Positions 25,095 through 34,083 are shown, counted from the first letter of the stretch. The stretch: 44,288 bases of DNA from Rhodoferax sp. (GCA_030685025.1 JAUXWC010000274.1:1-44288); one strand, 5' to 3'. The notes: generated by a model from the letters alone, not told the origin. Numbers and translations: made by a program.

Positions 25095-25790
25095 ATGAAC
25101 CTACCGATCAAGACCACCGCCACGCGCGGCGACGGCATGGAGGCGCGTCAGCGGCTGCTGCATGCGGCCTTGCGGCTGTTCGCCGAGAAGGGGTTTTCGA
25201 AAACCTCCACGCGCGAGATCGCGCAGGCGGGTGCCGTCAACATCGCGGCCATCAGCTACTACTTTGGCGACAAGGCCGGCCTGTACCGCGCCGTGTTCGA
25301 CGACCCGCTGGGGCGCCCGGAGCAAGACCTGACGGGCTTCGCCAACCCGAACTTGAGCCTGCGCGAGGCGCTGTCGGGGCTGCTGGTCGGGTTCACCGAG
25401 CCGCTCAAGCAAGGCGACCTGGTGCAGCATTGCATGCGCCTGCACTTTCGCGAGATGCTGGAGCCCACCGGCGTGTGGGACCAGCACATTGCCTCCAGCA
25501 TCAAGCCGACCCACGAGGCCTTGCTGCAAGTGCTTGGCCGCCATCTGCAGCTTGAGGCCCCTGACGACGACTTGCATCGCCTGGCGTTCTCCATCGTCGG
25601 GCTGGGTATTCACCTGTTTGTCGGGCACGACATCACGCGGGCGATCCGGCCCGCTCTGGCCGACTCTCCGCAGGCGATCGATTGTTATGCCGAGCGGCTC
25701 GTCGAGTACGCCCTGGCCATGGTGCAAGCCGAAGCGCAGCGCCGACTAACCCAGCCGCAGCCAACCCGGCGCGGCAGCATCCGTTCCTGA
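25095..25790 (+). CDS. TetR-family repressor, CerR/CecR-like
   Basis: The 231-residue protein has an N-terminal TetR helix-turn-helix (about 15-62: ARQRLLHAALRLFAEKGFSKTSTREIAQAGAVNIAAISYYFGDK). The ligand domain (about 80-220: HCMRLHFREMLEPTGVW, LAFSIVGLGIHLFVGHD) resembles the DUF1956/CerR C-terminal domain, as in E. coli CecR. It is the first gene of a probable three-gene efflux operon, with the adaptor gene 9 bp after its stop, and has a palindromic operator in front. It most likely represses the operon until a drug or other ligand binds. Confidence 0.9.
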   Translation: MNLPIKTTATRGDGMEARQRLLHAALRLFAEKGFSKTSTREIAQAGAVNIAAISYYFGDKAGLYRAVFDDPLGRPEQDLTGFANPNLSLREALSGLLVGFTEPLKQGDLVQHCMRLHFREMLEPTGVWDQHIASSIKPTHEALLQVLGRHLQLEAPDDDLHRLAFSIVGLGIHLFVGHDITRAIRPALADSPQAIDCYAERLVEYALAMVQAEAQRRLTQPQPTRRGSIRS

Positions 25791-25799
25791 AGGTGTTCC

Positions 25800-26948
25800 A
25801 TGAAAACGTTTCGACTCACTCCCGCCGCCTTGGCCGTCCTGGCGCTCGCGGTGGCCGCGGCCCTGGCCGTCGCCTTGTTGGTCGCGCGCTCGCCCCAGGC
25901 CGCGCCCACCACCAAACCGGGCGCCGCCGCGCCCTCCAAGCCCGCCCTGACGGTGACCACCACCCAGGCCCAGGCCAGCGCGTTGCCGATTCACCTCTCG
26001 GCCAACGGTAACGTGGCGGCCTGGCAGGAGGCCAGTGTGGGCGCCGAGAGCAGCGGCCTGCGTCTGGCCGAGGTACTGGTCAACGTGGGCGACGTGGTGC
26101 AGCGCGGCCAGTTGCTGGCCCGTTTCGCCGACGACAGCGTGCAGGCCGACGTGGCGCAGGCCCGTGCCGGCGTGGCCGAAGCCACAGCCATGGCGCTGGA
26201 GGCCACTGCCAACGCCGACCGCGTGCGTGCCCTGCAAAACACCGGCACCTTCAGTGGCCAGCAGATCAACCAGTACCTGACCGCCGAGCAAACCGCCAAG
26301 GCGCGGGTCGAGTCGGCCAAGGCGGCCCTGGCGTCGCAGCAATTGCGCTTGAGAAACACGCAGGTGCTGGCGCCCGACGGCGGTGTGATCTCGGCTCGCA
26401 GCGCCACCGTGGGTGCGGTGCTCGCCAACGGCACCGAGCTGTTCCGCTTGATTCGCCAGGGCCGGCTCGAATGGCGTGCCGAGGTCACCGCCACCGAACT
26501 GGGTCAGGTGGCGCCCGGCACGGCGGTCACCGTGACCAGCGCCAGCGGCGCGCAACTTCGAGGCCGCGTGCGCATGGTGGCACCCACGGTCGACCCCCAG
26601 ACGCGCTCGGGGCTGGTGTACGTGGACTTGCCGGCGGATGGCAAGGCGGGCGTGGCTTCTGGTTTCAAGTCCGGCATGTTTGCACGCGGCGAATTCGAGT
26701 TGGGGCAATCCAATGCCTTGACCGTGCCACAACAGTCGGTGGTGGTGCGAGATGGCTTCAGCTACGTGTTTCGCATGGGGCCGGACCAGCGGGTCAATCA
26801 GCTCAAGGTGCAGATTGGTCGGCGAGTGGCTGAGCGGGTCGAAGTGCTGGGAGGCCTGGACGCCCAGGCGGTGCTGGTGGCCAGTGGCGCGGGCTTCTTG
26901 AACGACGGCGATCTGGTCAAGGTGGTGGCGCAACCCGCCAACAAGTAG
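25800..26948 (+). CDS. RND efflux periplasmic adaptor (membrane fusion protein)
   Basis: Adaptors of this family link an inner-membrane RND pump to an outer-membrane channel. The 382-residue protein has an N-terminal membrane anchor (about 10-30, PAALAVLALAVAAALAVALLV). The biotinyl-lipoyl half-motifs are GNVAAWQEASVGAESSGLRL and LRNTQVLAPDGGVISARSA, with a helical hairpin between (about 105-185) and beta-barrel/MP domains after (GRLEWRAEVTATELGQV, SGFKSGMFARGEF). It starts 9 bp after tetR, with AAGG about 10 bp before the ATG, and ends 9 bp before the pump gene. Confidence 0.93.
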   Translation: MKTFRLTPAALAVLALAVAAALAVALLVARSPQAAPTTKPGAAAPSKPALTVTTTQAQASALPIHLSANGNVAAWQEASVGAESSGLRLAEVLVNVGDVVQRGQLLARFADDSVQADVAQARAGVAEATAMALEATANADRVRALQNTGTFSGQQINQYLTAEQTAKARVESAKAALASQQLRLRNTQVLAPDGGVISARSATVGAVLANGTELFRLIRQGRLEWRAEVTATELGQVAPGTAVTVTSASGAQLRGRVRMVAPTVDPQTRSGLVYVDLPADGKAGVASGFKSGMFARGEFELGQSNALTVPQQSVVVRDGFSYVFRMGPDQRVNQLKVQIGRRVAERVEVLGGLDAQAVLVASGAGFLNDGDLVKVVAQPANK

Positions 26949-26957
26949 AGCGTCGCC

Positions 26958-29900
26958 ATGAACTTTTCTGCGCTCTCCATTAAGCATCCCATCCCGGCCA
27001 TCATGCTGTTCGCCCTGCTGTCGCTGGCGGGCATCCTGGCTTTTCGCGGCAACGTGGTGCAGGACTTCCCGGACATCGAACTGCCGATGGTCACCGTCAG
27101 TGCCGCTTTGTCCGGCGCCGCACCGGCGCAACTGGAGACCGAAGTCGCACGCAAGATCGAGGACTCGGTGGCGACCCTGCAAGGGGTCAAGAATGTCTAC
27201 ACCAAGGTGCTCGATGGTGACGTGCAAGTCACGGTCGAATTCATCCTGGAAAAGCCGATTCCCGAGGCCGTCAACGACGTGCGCGACGCCGTGGCGCGGG
27301 TGCGCGCCGACTTGCCCGCCGAGATGCGCGACCCCTCCGTCACCAAGGCCTCCACCGCCGGGCGCGTGGTGTTGACCTTTACCGCCACCGCCGCGCCTTT
27401 GGCGCAAGGCGCACGCAGCCAGTTGGATGACCAGGCGCTAAGCTGGTTTGTCGACAACACCGTGGCCAAGCGCCTGCTGGGCGTGCCGGGTGTCGGCGCC
27501 ATCAAACGGGTTGGCGGCGCCAGCCGCGAGGTACGCGTTGAACTGGACGCGGCCAAGATGGCCGCTCTCAATGTGGCCGCCGTCGACGTGTCGCGTCGGC
27601 TCAAGCTGGTGCAACAGGAAGCACCGGGCGGCCGTGGTGACGTCAGTGGCGCCGAGCAGTCGGTGCGCACCATCGCCACCGTCAAGACCGCCGCCGAACT
27701 AGCCCGGCTCGACATCCCCATGGCCGATGGCCGTCACATTCGCCTGGACCAAGTAGCCAGCGTGAGCGACACCGTGGCCGAACCCCGTTCGGTGGCCACG
27801 CACGATGGCCGTACGGTGGTGGGCTTTGAGGTGTTCCGGACCAAAGGGGCGGGCGAAGTGGACGTGGCCAATGGCGTGCGCGCGGCCATTGCCGAGCTGC
27901 AAGTCAAACACCCTACCGTCGCCCTGACGCAGGTGATTGACAACGCGCAGCCGATTGACGAAAACTTCGTGGGCTCGATGGAACTGCTGTACGAAGGCGC
28001 TTTGCTGGCGATCCTGGTGGTGTGGTGGTTCTTGCGCGATTGGCGTGCCACCCTGGTGTCGGCGGCGGCCCTGCCCTTGTCGGTGATTCCGGCCTTCCTG
28101 GGCCTCAAGTACTTCGGCTACACGCTCAATACCGTCACCTTGCTGTCACTGGCCTTGGTGGTGGGCGTGCTGGTGGACGACGCGATTGTCGAGATCGAGA
28201 ACATCGAGCGCCACTTGACGCTGGGCAAGTCGCCGTTTCAGGCTGCCATGGAGGCCGCCGACGAGATTGGCATGGCGGTGATCGCCACCACCTTTGCGCT
28301 GGTGGCGGTGTTCTTGCCAACCGCCTTCATGGGCGGCATACCGGGCTTGTTCTTCAAGCAGTTTGGCTGGACGGCGGTGCTGGCGATTCTGGCTTCCCTG
28401 ATGGTGGCACGGCTGCTGACGCCGATGATGGCCGCCTACATCCTGAAGCCACACAAAAACGCGTCCCGCGCCGATCAGAGCAAACCACCCGAAGAGGAGC
28501 CCGACAGTTGGGTCATGGCGCGTTACATGAGCACCATGCGCTGGTGTCTGCGTCATCGGCACCTCACCATGACCGGCGCGGCCCTTTTTTTTGTCGGTTC
28601 TGTCTCGCTGGTGCCCTTGTTGCCGACCGGCTTTGTGCCGGCCGCCGACCGCGCGCAAACCCAGGTCATGATCGAGCTGCCACCGGGCAGCACGCTGGCC
28701 GAGACCCGTGTCACGGCCGAGCGGGCGCGTGTTGCGATGATGGAGATCAAGGCTATCAAAGGCGTGTTCAGCTCGATTGGCGGTGGCTCCAGTGGCGACG
28801 CGTTTGCTCCCGGCGCCTCCGCCGAGGCGCGCCGCGCGGTGCTGACCATCACCACCAGCCACCGCAATGACCGCAGTGAATCCATGCCCGACATCGACGC
28901 GCAGATTCGCGCCCGCATGGCCGACATCCCCGGCGCCCGCTTCAACGTGGGCCCGCCCGATACCGGCGTCAAGATGCAGCTCGTTCTCAAGAGCGAAGAC
29001 CCGCTGGCGTTGGTCGAAGCCGCACAAAAGGTCGAGCGCGAATTGCGCACGCTCAAGGGCGTGGGCAACGTCAGCTCCAGCGCCTCGCTGGTGCGCCCCG
29101 AGATCATCGTGCGGCCCGATTCGGCGCGCGCCGCCGACCTGGGCGTCACCGCCGCCAGCATTGGCGAGACCGTGCGCGTGGCCACGGCGGGTGACTACGA
29201 CACCAGCCTGTCCAAACTCAACTTGTCCGAACGTCAGGTGCCGATTCGGGTCAAGCTGCCTGATGCGGTGCGGGCCGATCTGGCTGCCCTGGCGCGCCTC
29301 ACGGTACCGGGTCGCAACGGCCCGGTGATGCTGGGCAGCGTGGCCAGCATCACCATGGAAAGTGGCCCAGCGCAGATTGACCGCCTCAACCGCAGCCGCA
29401 ACGTGACCCTGGACGTGGAGCTGGGCAGCCGCCAGCTTGGCGAGGTCAACGAAGAAGCCCGCGCCCTGCCCAGCATGAAGGCGCTGCCACCGTCGGTGAC
29501 GATTGCCGAGCTGGGCGACGCGCAGGAAATGCAGGCCTTGTTCGCCAGCTTTGGCATTGCCATGCTGATTGGGGTCTTGTGTATCTACGGCGTGCTGGTG
29601 TTGCTGTTCCATGACTTCATGCAACCCATCACGATTCTGGCGGCCCTGCCCCTGAGCATCGGCGGTGCCTTTGTGGCCTTACTGTTCACCGGACGGGCCT
29701 TGTCGATGCCGTCCATGATCGGCCTGATCATGCTGATGGGCATCGTCACCAAGAACTCGATTCTGCTGGTCGACTACGCCGTGTTGGGGCGCGAGCGCGG
29801 CCTGTCGCGCTTTGATGCACTGGTGGACGCTTGCCACAAGCGCAGCCGCCCGATTGTCATGACCACCCTCGCCATGGGTGCCGGCATGATGCCGCTGGCT

Positions 29901-30104
29901 TTGGGCTGGGGCGCTGATCCGAGCTTTCGCTCACCGATGGCGATTGCCGTGATTGGCGGGCTGATCACCTCCACACTGCTGAGCCTGTTGGTTGTGCCGG
30001 CGGTGTTTACCTACATTGACGATTTGGAACACCTGATCAAACGGGTGCTGAAATGGCTGCGGCGCGAGCCGGTGGCGGTGGCGATCCAGCCGATCTTGGA
30101 ATAA
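26958..30104 (+). CDS. RND efflux pump, inner-membrane transporter
   Basis: A proton-driven RND (AcrB/HAE1-like) exporter of 1048 residues. It opens MNFSALSIKHPIPAIMLFAL and has QDFPDIELPMVTVSAALSGA and two large periplasmic loops. The membrane core has VVGVLVDDAIVEIENIERHL in helix 4, with the adjacent Asp pair of the proton relay, and MIGLIMLMGIVTKNSILLVD in the second half. The C-terminal KRSRPIVMTTLAMGAGMMPLA is typical. It is the last gene of the tetR-adaptor-pump operon; no outer-membrane factor gene follows, so it probably uses a TolC-like protein from elsewhere. Substrate cannot be told from sequence. Confidence 0.95.
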   Translation: MNFSALSIKHPIPAIMLFALLSLAGILAFRGNVVQDFPDIELPMVTVSAALSGAAPAQLETEVARKIEDSVATLQGVKNVYTKVLDGDVQVTVEFILEKPIPEAVNDVRDAVARVRADLPAEMRDPSVTKASTAGRVVLTFTATAAPLAQGARSQLDDQALSWFVDNTVAKRLLGVPGVGAIKRVGGASREVRVELDAAKMAALNVAAVDVSRRLKLVQQEAPGGRGDVSGAEQSVRTIATVKTAAELARLDIPMADGRHIRLDQVASVSDTVAEPRSVATHDGRTVVGFEVFRTKGAGEVDVANGVRAAIAELQVKHPTVALTQVIDNAQPIDENFVGSMELLYEGALLAILVVWWFLRDWRATLVSAAALPLSVIPAFLGLKYFGYTLNTVTLLSLALVVGVLVDDAIVEIENIERHLTLGKSPFQAAMEAADEIGMAVIATTFALVAVFLPTAFMGGIPGLFFKQFGWTAVLAILASLMVARLLTPMMAAYILKPHKNASRADQSKPPEEEPDSWVMARYMSTMRWCLRHRHLTMTGAALFFVGSVSLVPLLPTGFVPAADRAQTQVMIELPPGSTLAETRVTAERARVAMMEIKAIKGVFSSIGGGSSGDAFAPGASAEARRAVLTITTSHRNDRSESMPDIDAQIRARMADIPGARFNVGPPDTGVKMQLVLKSEDPLALVEAAQKVERELRTLKGVGNVSSSASLVRPEIIVRPDSARAADLGVTAASIGETVRVATAGDYDTSLSKLNLSERQVPIRVKLPDAVRADLAALARLTVPGRNGPVMLGSVASITMESGPAQIDRLNRSRNVTLDVELGSRQLGEVNEEARALPSMKALPPSVTIAELGDAQEMQALFASFGIAMLIGVLCIYGVLVLLFHDFMQPITILAALPLSIGGAFVALLFTGRALSMPSMIGLIMLMGIVTKNSILLVDYAVLGRERGLSRFDALVDACHKRSRPIVMTTLAMGAGMMPLALGWGADPSFRSPMAIAVIGGLITSTLLSLLVVPAVFTYIDDLEHLIKRVLKWLRREPVAVAIQPILE

Positions 30105-30206
30105 GTTCGCACCAGCGATTCGCGGGCCTTCTGCGCGACGACCGTTGGTCTCGCTTGACGGCTGCCACAGGCGAATCGCGGTCCAATCCTGTTAGCCTTC
30201 GTGTTT

Positions 30207-30785
30207 ATGAGAGTTCTTGCATTGCTGATCACTGCCGCCACGCTCGTCGCCTGTGCGACGCCCGAGCCGTCTCGGCCGGCCACTACTTCGACTGCGCCTG
30301 TGCCTGAGCCCGAGCCCGGCGCTACGCAGACCGCTGGCAGCAAGCAGTTTGCCGATGCGGCCACGACACCCCTGAGTGACCTCAATCTGCTGCGCAAAGA
30401 GATTCCCGCTGTGTTGATCGCCGCGCAAAAGGGCCCCTATGTGGTGCCACTCAAGGCAAGCTGCGAGGTATTCGCCGCCAATGTTCAAGCGCTGGATGCA
30501 GTGCTGGGACCCGACCTGGATGCCCCGACGGTGGCGTCTGATGTCGGCTTGGTCGAACGTGGCGCGGACGCGATGGGCAACGCGGCGGTTGGGGCCTTGC
30601 GCAGCGCCGCTGAAGGCGTCATCCCATTTCGCGGTTGGGTCCGCAAACTCACCGGCGCTGAACGGTATGCGCGGGAAGTTGCCGCCGCCATGGCGGCTGG
30701 CACGGTTCGAAGGGCCTTTCTCAAGGGGCTGGGGCAGGCGCAAGGATGCTTGGCCCCGGCCGCGCCACGCCGGTCGGAGCCATGA
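30207..30785 (+). CDS. Predicted lipoprotein, unknown function
   Basis: I do not recognise the family. The 192-residue protein begins MRVLALLITAATLVACATPEP, a lipoprotein signal with lipobox LVAC, followed by a Pro/Thr/Ala-rich linker (about 20-48). The mature part (about 50-190) is helical and Ala-rich, with PLSDLNLLRKEIPAVLIAAQ, CEVFAANVQALDAVLGPDLD and EGVIPFRGWVRKLTGAERY. The ATG at 30207 is preferred; a GTG at 30201 is in frame. It lies 102 bp after the RND pump on the same strand and converges on the DUF3047 gene. Confidence 0.68.
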   Translation: MRVLALLITAATLVACATPEPSRPATTSTAPVPEPEPGATQTAGSKQFADAATTPLSDLNLLRKEIPAVLIAAQKGPYVVPLKASCEVFAANVQALDAVLGPDLDAPTVASDVGLVERGADAMGNAAVGALRSAAEGVIPFRGWVRKLTGAERYAREVAAAMAAGTVRRAFLKGLGQAQGCLAPAAPRRSEP

Positions 30786-30860
30786 CAGCGGCCCGCGCGG
30801 CTATCATCAATCTGAAGCGGTGGCCAGGTGCCTCGATGCGGCGGGGCGCCGCCGGGGCGC

Positions 30861-31631
30861 TCAGGGGGTCAACACGATGTCCCCGAAGTACGACAGCCCA
30901 TTGCTCTTGGAGTTGTCCGAGTCCGCTTGCACCGCCACGCCGATCACCTCGGGCACTTCACCGCGCCATTCGTCGGCGAAGGCCCGTTTGTAGTCGGCCA
31001 CGACGTTGCGCGACTCACTGATCCACTGGCCCAGCCGGTCCTTGCCGCTTTGCAGCACGATCATGCGGATACGGTTGCTCAGCGCGTTGGGCAACTCGGC
31101 GCCAACGGGCAACTGGTTGTCGTAGACATAGCACAGTGACTCGGTGGGCACGGGTTCGCCCACCAGGCTGCTGGCCAGGCTCAGGCGCAGCCGCTCGCTC
31201 AGGGGTAGTTGGTCTTTGGGGTAGTCGAAGAACACACACAGCTTGGCGGCGCCATCGTCGCCGGACTTTTTGCGCAGGTCGGCGTCCGCCACCGGGCGGT
31301 CAACCCGCCACTGCCACGTCAGGGTGGCGCCGTCGCCCAGCCGGATATGTGTGTCATGAACCAGGTTGCCGTAGGAGTGCTCCGTTTCTGCCTTCAGGAC
31401 ACGCCGACCCTCCATCTCAACGATGGTGTAGTGGGTCTTGGCCTTCATCGGCAAAGTGGCATAGCGCCAGGGCTCTCGCACCGGCCCAGGCGGCAAACTG
31501 GAGAACGCCACGAGTGCGACCTTGTCGGCTTCCTGGCTGGTTTCGGGCACCAGCAAGGTGGCCAGGCCGATGGTCAGCGCCGCCACGCCCGCGGTGCTTG
31601 CGCCACGATAACGGTCAAGTTTAGGCACAAC
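30861..31631 (-). CDS. DUF3047 protein, exported or membrane-anchored
   Basis: The protein matches DUF3047, a family of exported proteins without known activity. One N-terminal hydrophobic segment (STAGVAALTIGLATLLV) is followed by a beta-rich domain: SLPPGPVREPWRYATLP, GRRVLKAETEHSYGNLVHD, ATLTWQWRVDRPVADADLRKKSGDDGAAKLCVFF, and ending SYFGDIVLTP. The frame is open to an ATG at 31709, but the extra residues are not signal-like. A GTG at 31631 just after GAGGGGAG gives a more natural start of about 256 residues. The two starts cannot be decided without homologues. Confidence 0.75.
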   Translation of the reverse strand, partial: VVPKLDRYRGASTAGVAALTIGLATLLVPETSQEADKVALVAFSSLPPGPVREPWRYATLPMKAKTHYTIVEMEGRRVLKAETEHSYGNLVHDTHIRLGDGATLTWQWRVDRPVADADLRKKSGDDGAAKLCVFFDYPKDQLPLSERLRLSLASSLVGEPVPTESLCYVYDNQLPVGAELPNALSNRIRMIVLQSGKDRLGQWISESRNVVADYKRAFADEWRGEVPEVIGVAVQADSDNSKSNGLSYFGDIVLTP

Positions 31632-31708
31632 TCCCCTCGAAATGTCCAAGAAGCCTGACTGTACCCGTTGACGCCACGGTCCGCGCAGCGCTGGTTGCGC
31701 GGGCCGCA

Positions 31709-32130
31709 TCAGCCTTGCGGCAGCAGAAAGCGCCGCTCCCAGGCGCTGATTTCGTGCAGATAGCGCTCATACTCCAGCGCCTTCACGGCGGTGTAGCCGC
31801 TGACGAAGGCATCGCCCAACAAGCGCCGGCTGGCAGCGCTGCGTGCCATCCGCTCGTGTGCCGGCAGGAAGCTGCGCGCCAGCGCATGCGCTTCGTCGTA
31901 GGCGCTGGCGCTGCTGGCCGCACGCACGCCCAAGGCTTCCAGTGCCTCGCGAAAGGCATCCCAGAAGGCGCTGGGTTCATTGAGCTTGTTCAGGCTGAAG
32001 GCCGACTGGCCCACTTCTGCGCGGCCACCCCGCGCCGGCGGCGCGACCAGCGGCTGGTTGGGATCGGCGTTGGGGAAGATGCACTCGACATCGCGCACGC
32101 CATGCTGCTGGAAGAAGGCGGCGAGCGCGC
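31709..32130 (-). pseudogene. Glutamine-synthetase-family remnant with collapsed interior
   Basis: The frame joins pieces of a glutamine synthetase-like protein that are normally far apart. AAFFQQHGVRDVECIFPNAD resembles the N-terminal FLxxHGIxxVECxxPD segment. EPSAFWDAFREALEALGV resembles a mid-protein helix. VSGYTAVKALEYERYLHEIS plus AWERRFL is the usual C-terminal end. Only about 135 codons remain of about 450, and the metal- and ATP-binding motifs are absent. An in-frame TAG inside the 17-nt element at 32137 precedes it. It is a decayed gene; a fragment from the GTG at 32098 could be translated but would be inactive. Confidence 0.6.
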
Positions 32131-32136
32131 TGGAGC

Positions 32137-32153
32137 GCTATCAATAGAGTAGC
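32137..32153 (-). repeat. 17-nt GCTN-N9-TAGC element, copy B (upstream edge of the glutamine synthetase remnant)
   Basis: GCTATCAATAGAGTAGC has the same length and ends as copies A, C and D. It contributes the stop codon just upstream of the remnant and may mark where the gene was broken. Confidence 0.5.
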
Positions 32154-32362
32154 TGTCAACTTCCGTCGACGCCGCCAGCACAAACCAATCTGGTGTCCAG
32201 CGGTGCCTGGCCTGAATCCAGACCTTAGGACCCGAGCCGCAATAACTTGAACACTTGGCTCGCTGGTCTCGGGCGCGCTGCGTCGTTGCGTATCGCTTGT
32301 GTGGCTCGGGATACGTGGGTTGGTCGTCACGCTTCCCTCGGGAGATGCCGCCGGTGCGGGAC

Positions 32363-32459
32363 TATGCGCTGGATCGCCTTTATCACCGAGGGCGCGCAGA
32401 CCTGCAAGACCCTGGAACACGCATGGTGTCGCTGGGGTGTGCCTGCCAAGACGACCTGA
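32363..32459 (+). mobile_element. Probable transposase C-terminal remnant (IS91-like)
   Basis: MRWIAFITEGAQTCKTLEHA resembles the C-terminal segment (IAFITEGAQIRKILEHIG) of a transposase type common in betaproteobacteria, but it diverges and stops at once. No inverted repeats or other transposase parts were recognised around it. The surrounding 32154-32648 stretch holds no other gene I can support. Confidence 0.4.
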
Positions 32460-32648
32460 CCACCCCATTCACGCAACGCCTGCGGCTTGCAGTCCACCAG
32501 CCGATTCACCAGGCTCTCGTCAAGCATTGCGCGGCGGTGGCCATTGTGCCCAGACTGCGCGCCGCGCTCGCGCTGGCTGGCCCGGTGCACGACGGCGGCT
32601 TGGAGGCATCACCTTGATACGCACAGGCTCTCATGCGATCATGCTTGC

Positions 32649-33074
32649 ATGCGCCCGTGGCATCATCCATTCAGCCGCCTCGGCGGCGTCGGCGGCCTGG
32701 CCGTCTTGGCGCTGGCGGGGGGGGCCGGCGGCACGACCACGGCCCACCCACAACGCGCAGCCGCCAGCCAAGCGGTGAACGCACTGGTGGGCGACGCGGT
32801 CTGTAGCGGCGACAGCGATTGCCGCACGATCGCCATGCCAGATCAGGCTTGCGGCGCACCGCAGGGGTGGCTGGCGTTTTCGATCCGCCGCACCGACCCC
32901 GTCGCGCTGCAGCAGGCCTTGCAGCGCCTCGCAGCCTACCCGGCAAGTTCGGTCTCCACCTGCGGTGTCATCCCTGACCCGGGTGCCACCTGTGTGCCAG
33001 TGCCGACATCGTCCGCACCAGAAGCACGGCAGTGCCGCCTCCGATCACGGGCATCCGGTGGCCCCGTGAGTTGA
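32649..33074 (+). CDS. Small exported Cys-containing protein, unknown function
   Basis: The ATG at 32649 is chosen because a signal-like segment (GGVGGLAVLALAGG) follows; the frame is open upstream but not protein-like. The mature part has NALVGDAVCSGDSDCRTIAM, QACGAPQGWLAFS, CGVIPDPGATCVPVP and a final QCRLR. This is a six- to seven-Cys pattern seen in small exported proteins of Burkholderiales that begin LVGDAxC and end in a Cys near the C-terminus. It probably forms disulphides in the periplasm. No function is known to me. It lies alone in a stretch of decayed sequence. Confidence 0.55.
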   Translation: MRPWHHPFSRLGGVGGLAVLALAGGAGGTTTAHPQRAAASQAVNALVGDAVCSGDSDCRTIAMPDQACGAPQGWLAFSIRRTDPVALQQALQRLAAYPASSVSTCGVIPDPGATCVPVPTSSAPEARQCRLRSRASGGPVS

Positions 33075-33238
33075 GGGCGAACACGGGCCGATCGGCCATC
33101 CTTTGGTTGATGAATTCCCAGGGATTTCCCGATGTCGGTAGCCCTTACAGGCGCAAGACATCGGGGCGGTCAATCGCGGCGTCTCGACTTCGGGCGAGGC
33201 CTCCCCTCCTCTCTGAGGTCGGCCAACTTCAAGGTCGG

Positions 33239-33253
33239 TGGCACGGAATGTGC
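33239..33253 (+). promoter_or_regulatory. Sigma-54-like promoter for the PEP-CTERM gene
   Basis: TGGCACGGAATGTGC fits the sigma-54 pattern TGGCACG-N4-TTGC, with GG and GC separated by exactly 10 bp and one mismatch (GTGC for TTGC). It would give a leader of about 140 nt. PEP-CTERM genes in related bacteria are known to depend on RpoN with PrsK/PrsR. The remaining 33075-33402 bases hold nothing else I can assign. Confidence 0.55.
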
Positions 33254-33402
33254 GTGTCTAGTTCATCCTTCGTGCGGCACTGTTTTCAGGGCGCCAAGCG
33301 CAGGCCGAATGATTCCTCCACGGGACCGGCGGAGCCCACAGGTCTGGCACTGCGGCGCGGCGGATGAGGATGTCCATCAACATTGACGAAAGCGGTCTTC
33401 CC

Positions 33403-34083
33403 ATGCAATCGAAGCAACTCTTCAAACCCTTGACCAGGATCCTCGCTCTGGGCCTGACAGCGTTGGCGCTGTCGACAGCCGCGATGGCGGCGCCGACTAC
33501 CTTCAACGAGTCAGCCAGTGGCACTGGCAACCTGCCTGGCGCGACCGACGTGGTCGCGGGCGGCGCCGAGGGTGGCCTCATGATCCTTGGCAATCTGATC
33601 GACGGCCGCGGCGGCCACGACCCCAACTTGGTGGACATGTTCAAGTTCGGTGTCGGATACGCTGGCCGATACTTCTTCGACACCTTTGGCAGCGTCATTC
33701 CCGACACCCAGTTGTTCCTGTTCGACAGCTTCGGCAACGGCCTGTACTGGAACAACGATGCTTCAGTGACGCCCGTGGACACGCGGTCCGCTTTCTCCAT
33801 CGACCTTGGCGTGGGGGACTACTACATCGCCGTCTCGTTCTATGGCCTGGACCCGGACGACGGCGCGGGCTCGATCTTCGACACCCTGAGCAACGGCGGC
33901 AGCGCCTGGGCCGGCAGCGGCAGCGTGTCCTTTTGGAACGACTTCAATGGCGCGACGGTCTGGGACACCACCGGTTACGTTATCAACGCCCGCGTCCCGG
34001 AACCCAACGTCTTGGCGCTGAGCTTGGTGGCGCTGGGCCTGCTGGCCGGCTTCTCGCGCCGCCGGCAAGACCGTACGGGCTGA
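33403..34083 (+). CDS. PEP-CTERM sorting-domain protein
   Basis: This is an exported substrate of an exosortase. From the ATG at 33403 it has a signal peptide (about 1-31, LALGLTALALSTAAMAAP), a beta-rich mature domain with Asp/Gly motifs (DPNLVDMFKFGVGY, SVIPDTQLFLFDSFGNGLYW, SAFSIDLGVGDYYIAVS) and the terminal sorting signal VPEPNVLALSLVALGLLAGF followed by SRRRQ. The exosortase would cut at the PEP motif and couple the protein to the surface or exopolysaccharide matrix. In-frame ATGs at 33364 and 33370 give longer starts without a better signal. The domain resembles other PEP-CTERM proteins but has no assigned activity. No exosortase gene is in this window. Confidence 0.87.
   Translation: MQSKQLFKPLTRILALGLTALALSTAAMAAPTTFNESASGTGNLPGATDVVAGGAEGGLMILGNLIDGRGGHDPNLVDMFKFGVGYAGRYFFDTFGSVIPDTQLFLFDSFGNGLYWNNDASVTPVDTRSAFSIDLGVGDYYIAVSFYGLDPDDGAGSIFDTLSNGGSAWAGSGSVSFWNDFNGATVWDTTGYVINARVPEPNVLALSLVALGLLAGFSRRRQDRTG

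Noticed and set aside
25746-27407. Long antisense ORF of 553 codons opposite the efflux adaptor and pump
   Set aside because: Very rich in His, Gly, Arg and Gln with no family motif; it is the codon-bias shadow of the high-GC genes on the plus strand, which carry clear domains.
28751-28763. GGCTATCAAAGGC in the pump gene as a fifth copy of the dispersed element
   Set aside because: Lacks the TAGC end and the 17-nt spacing, and encodes residues normal for the family.
28146-29624. Antisense ORF of 492 codons opposite the RND pump
   Set aside because: Shadow frame; the RND protein in the other strand is full-length and motif-complete.
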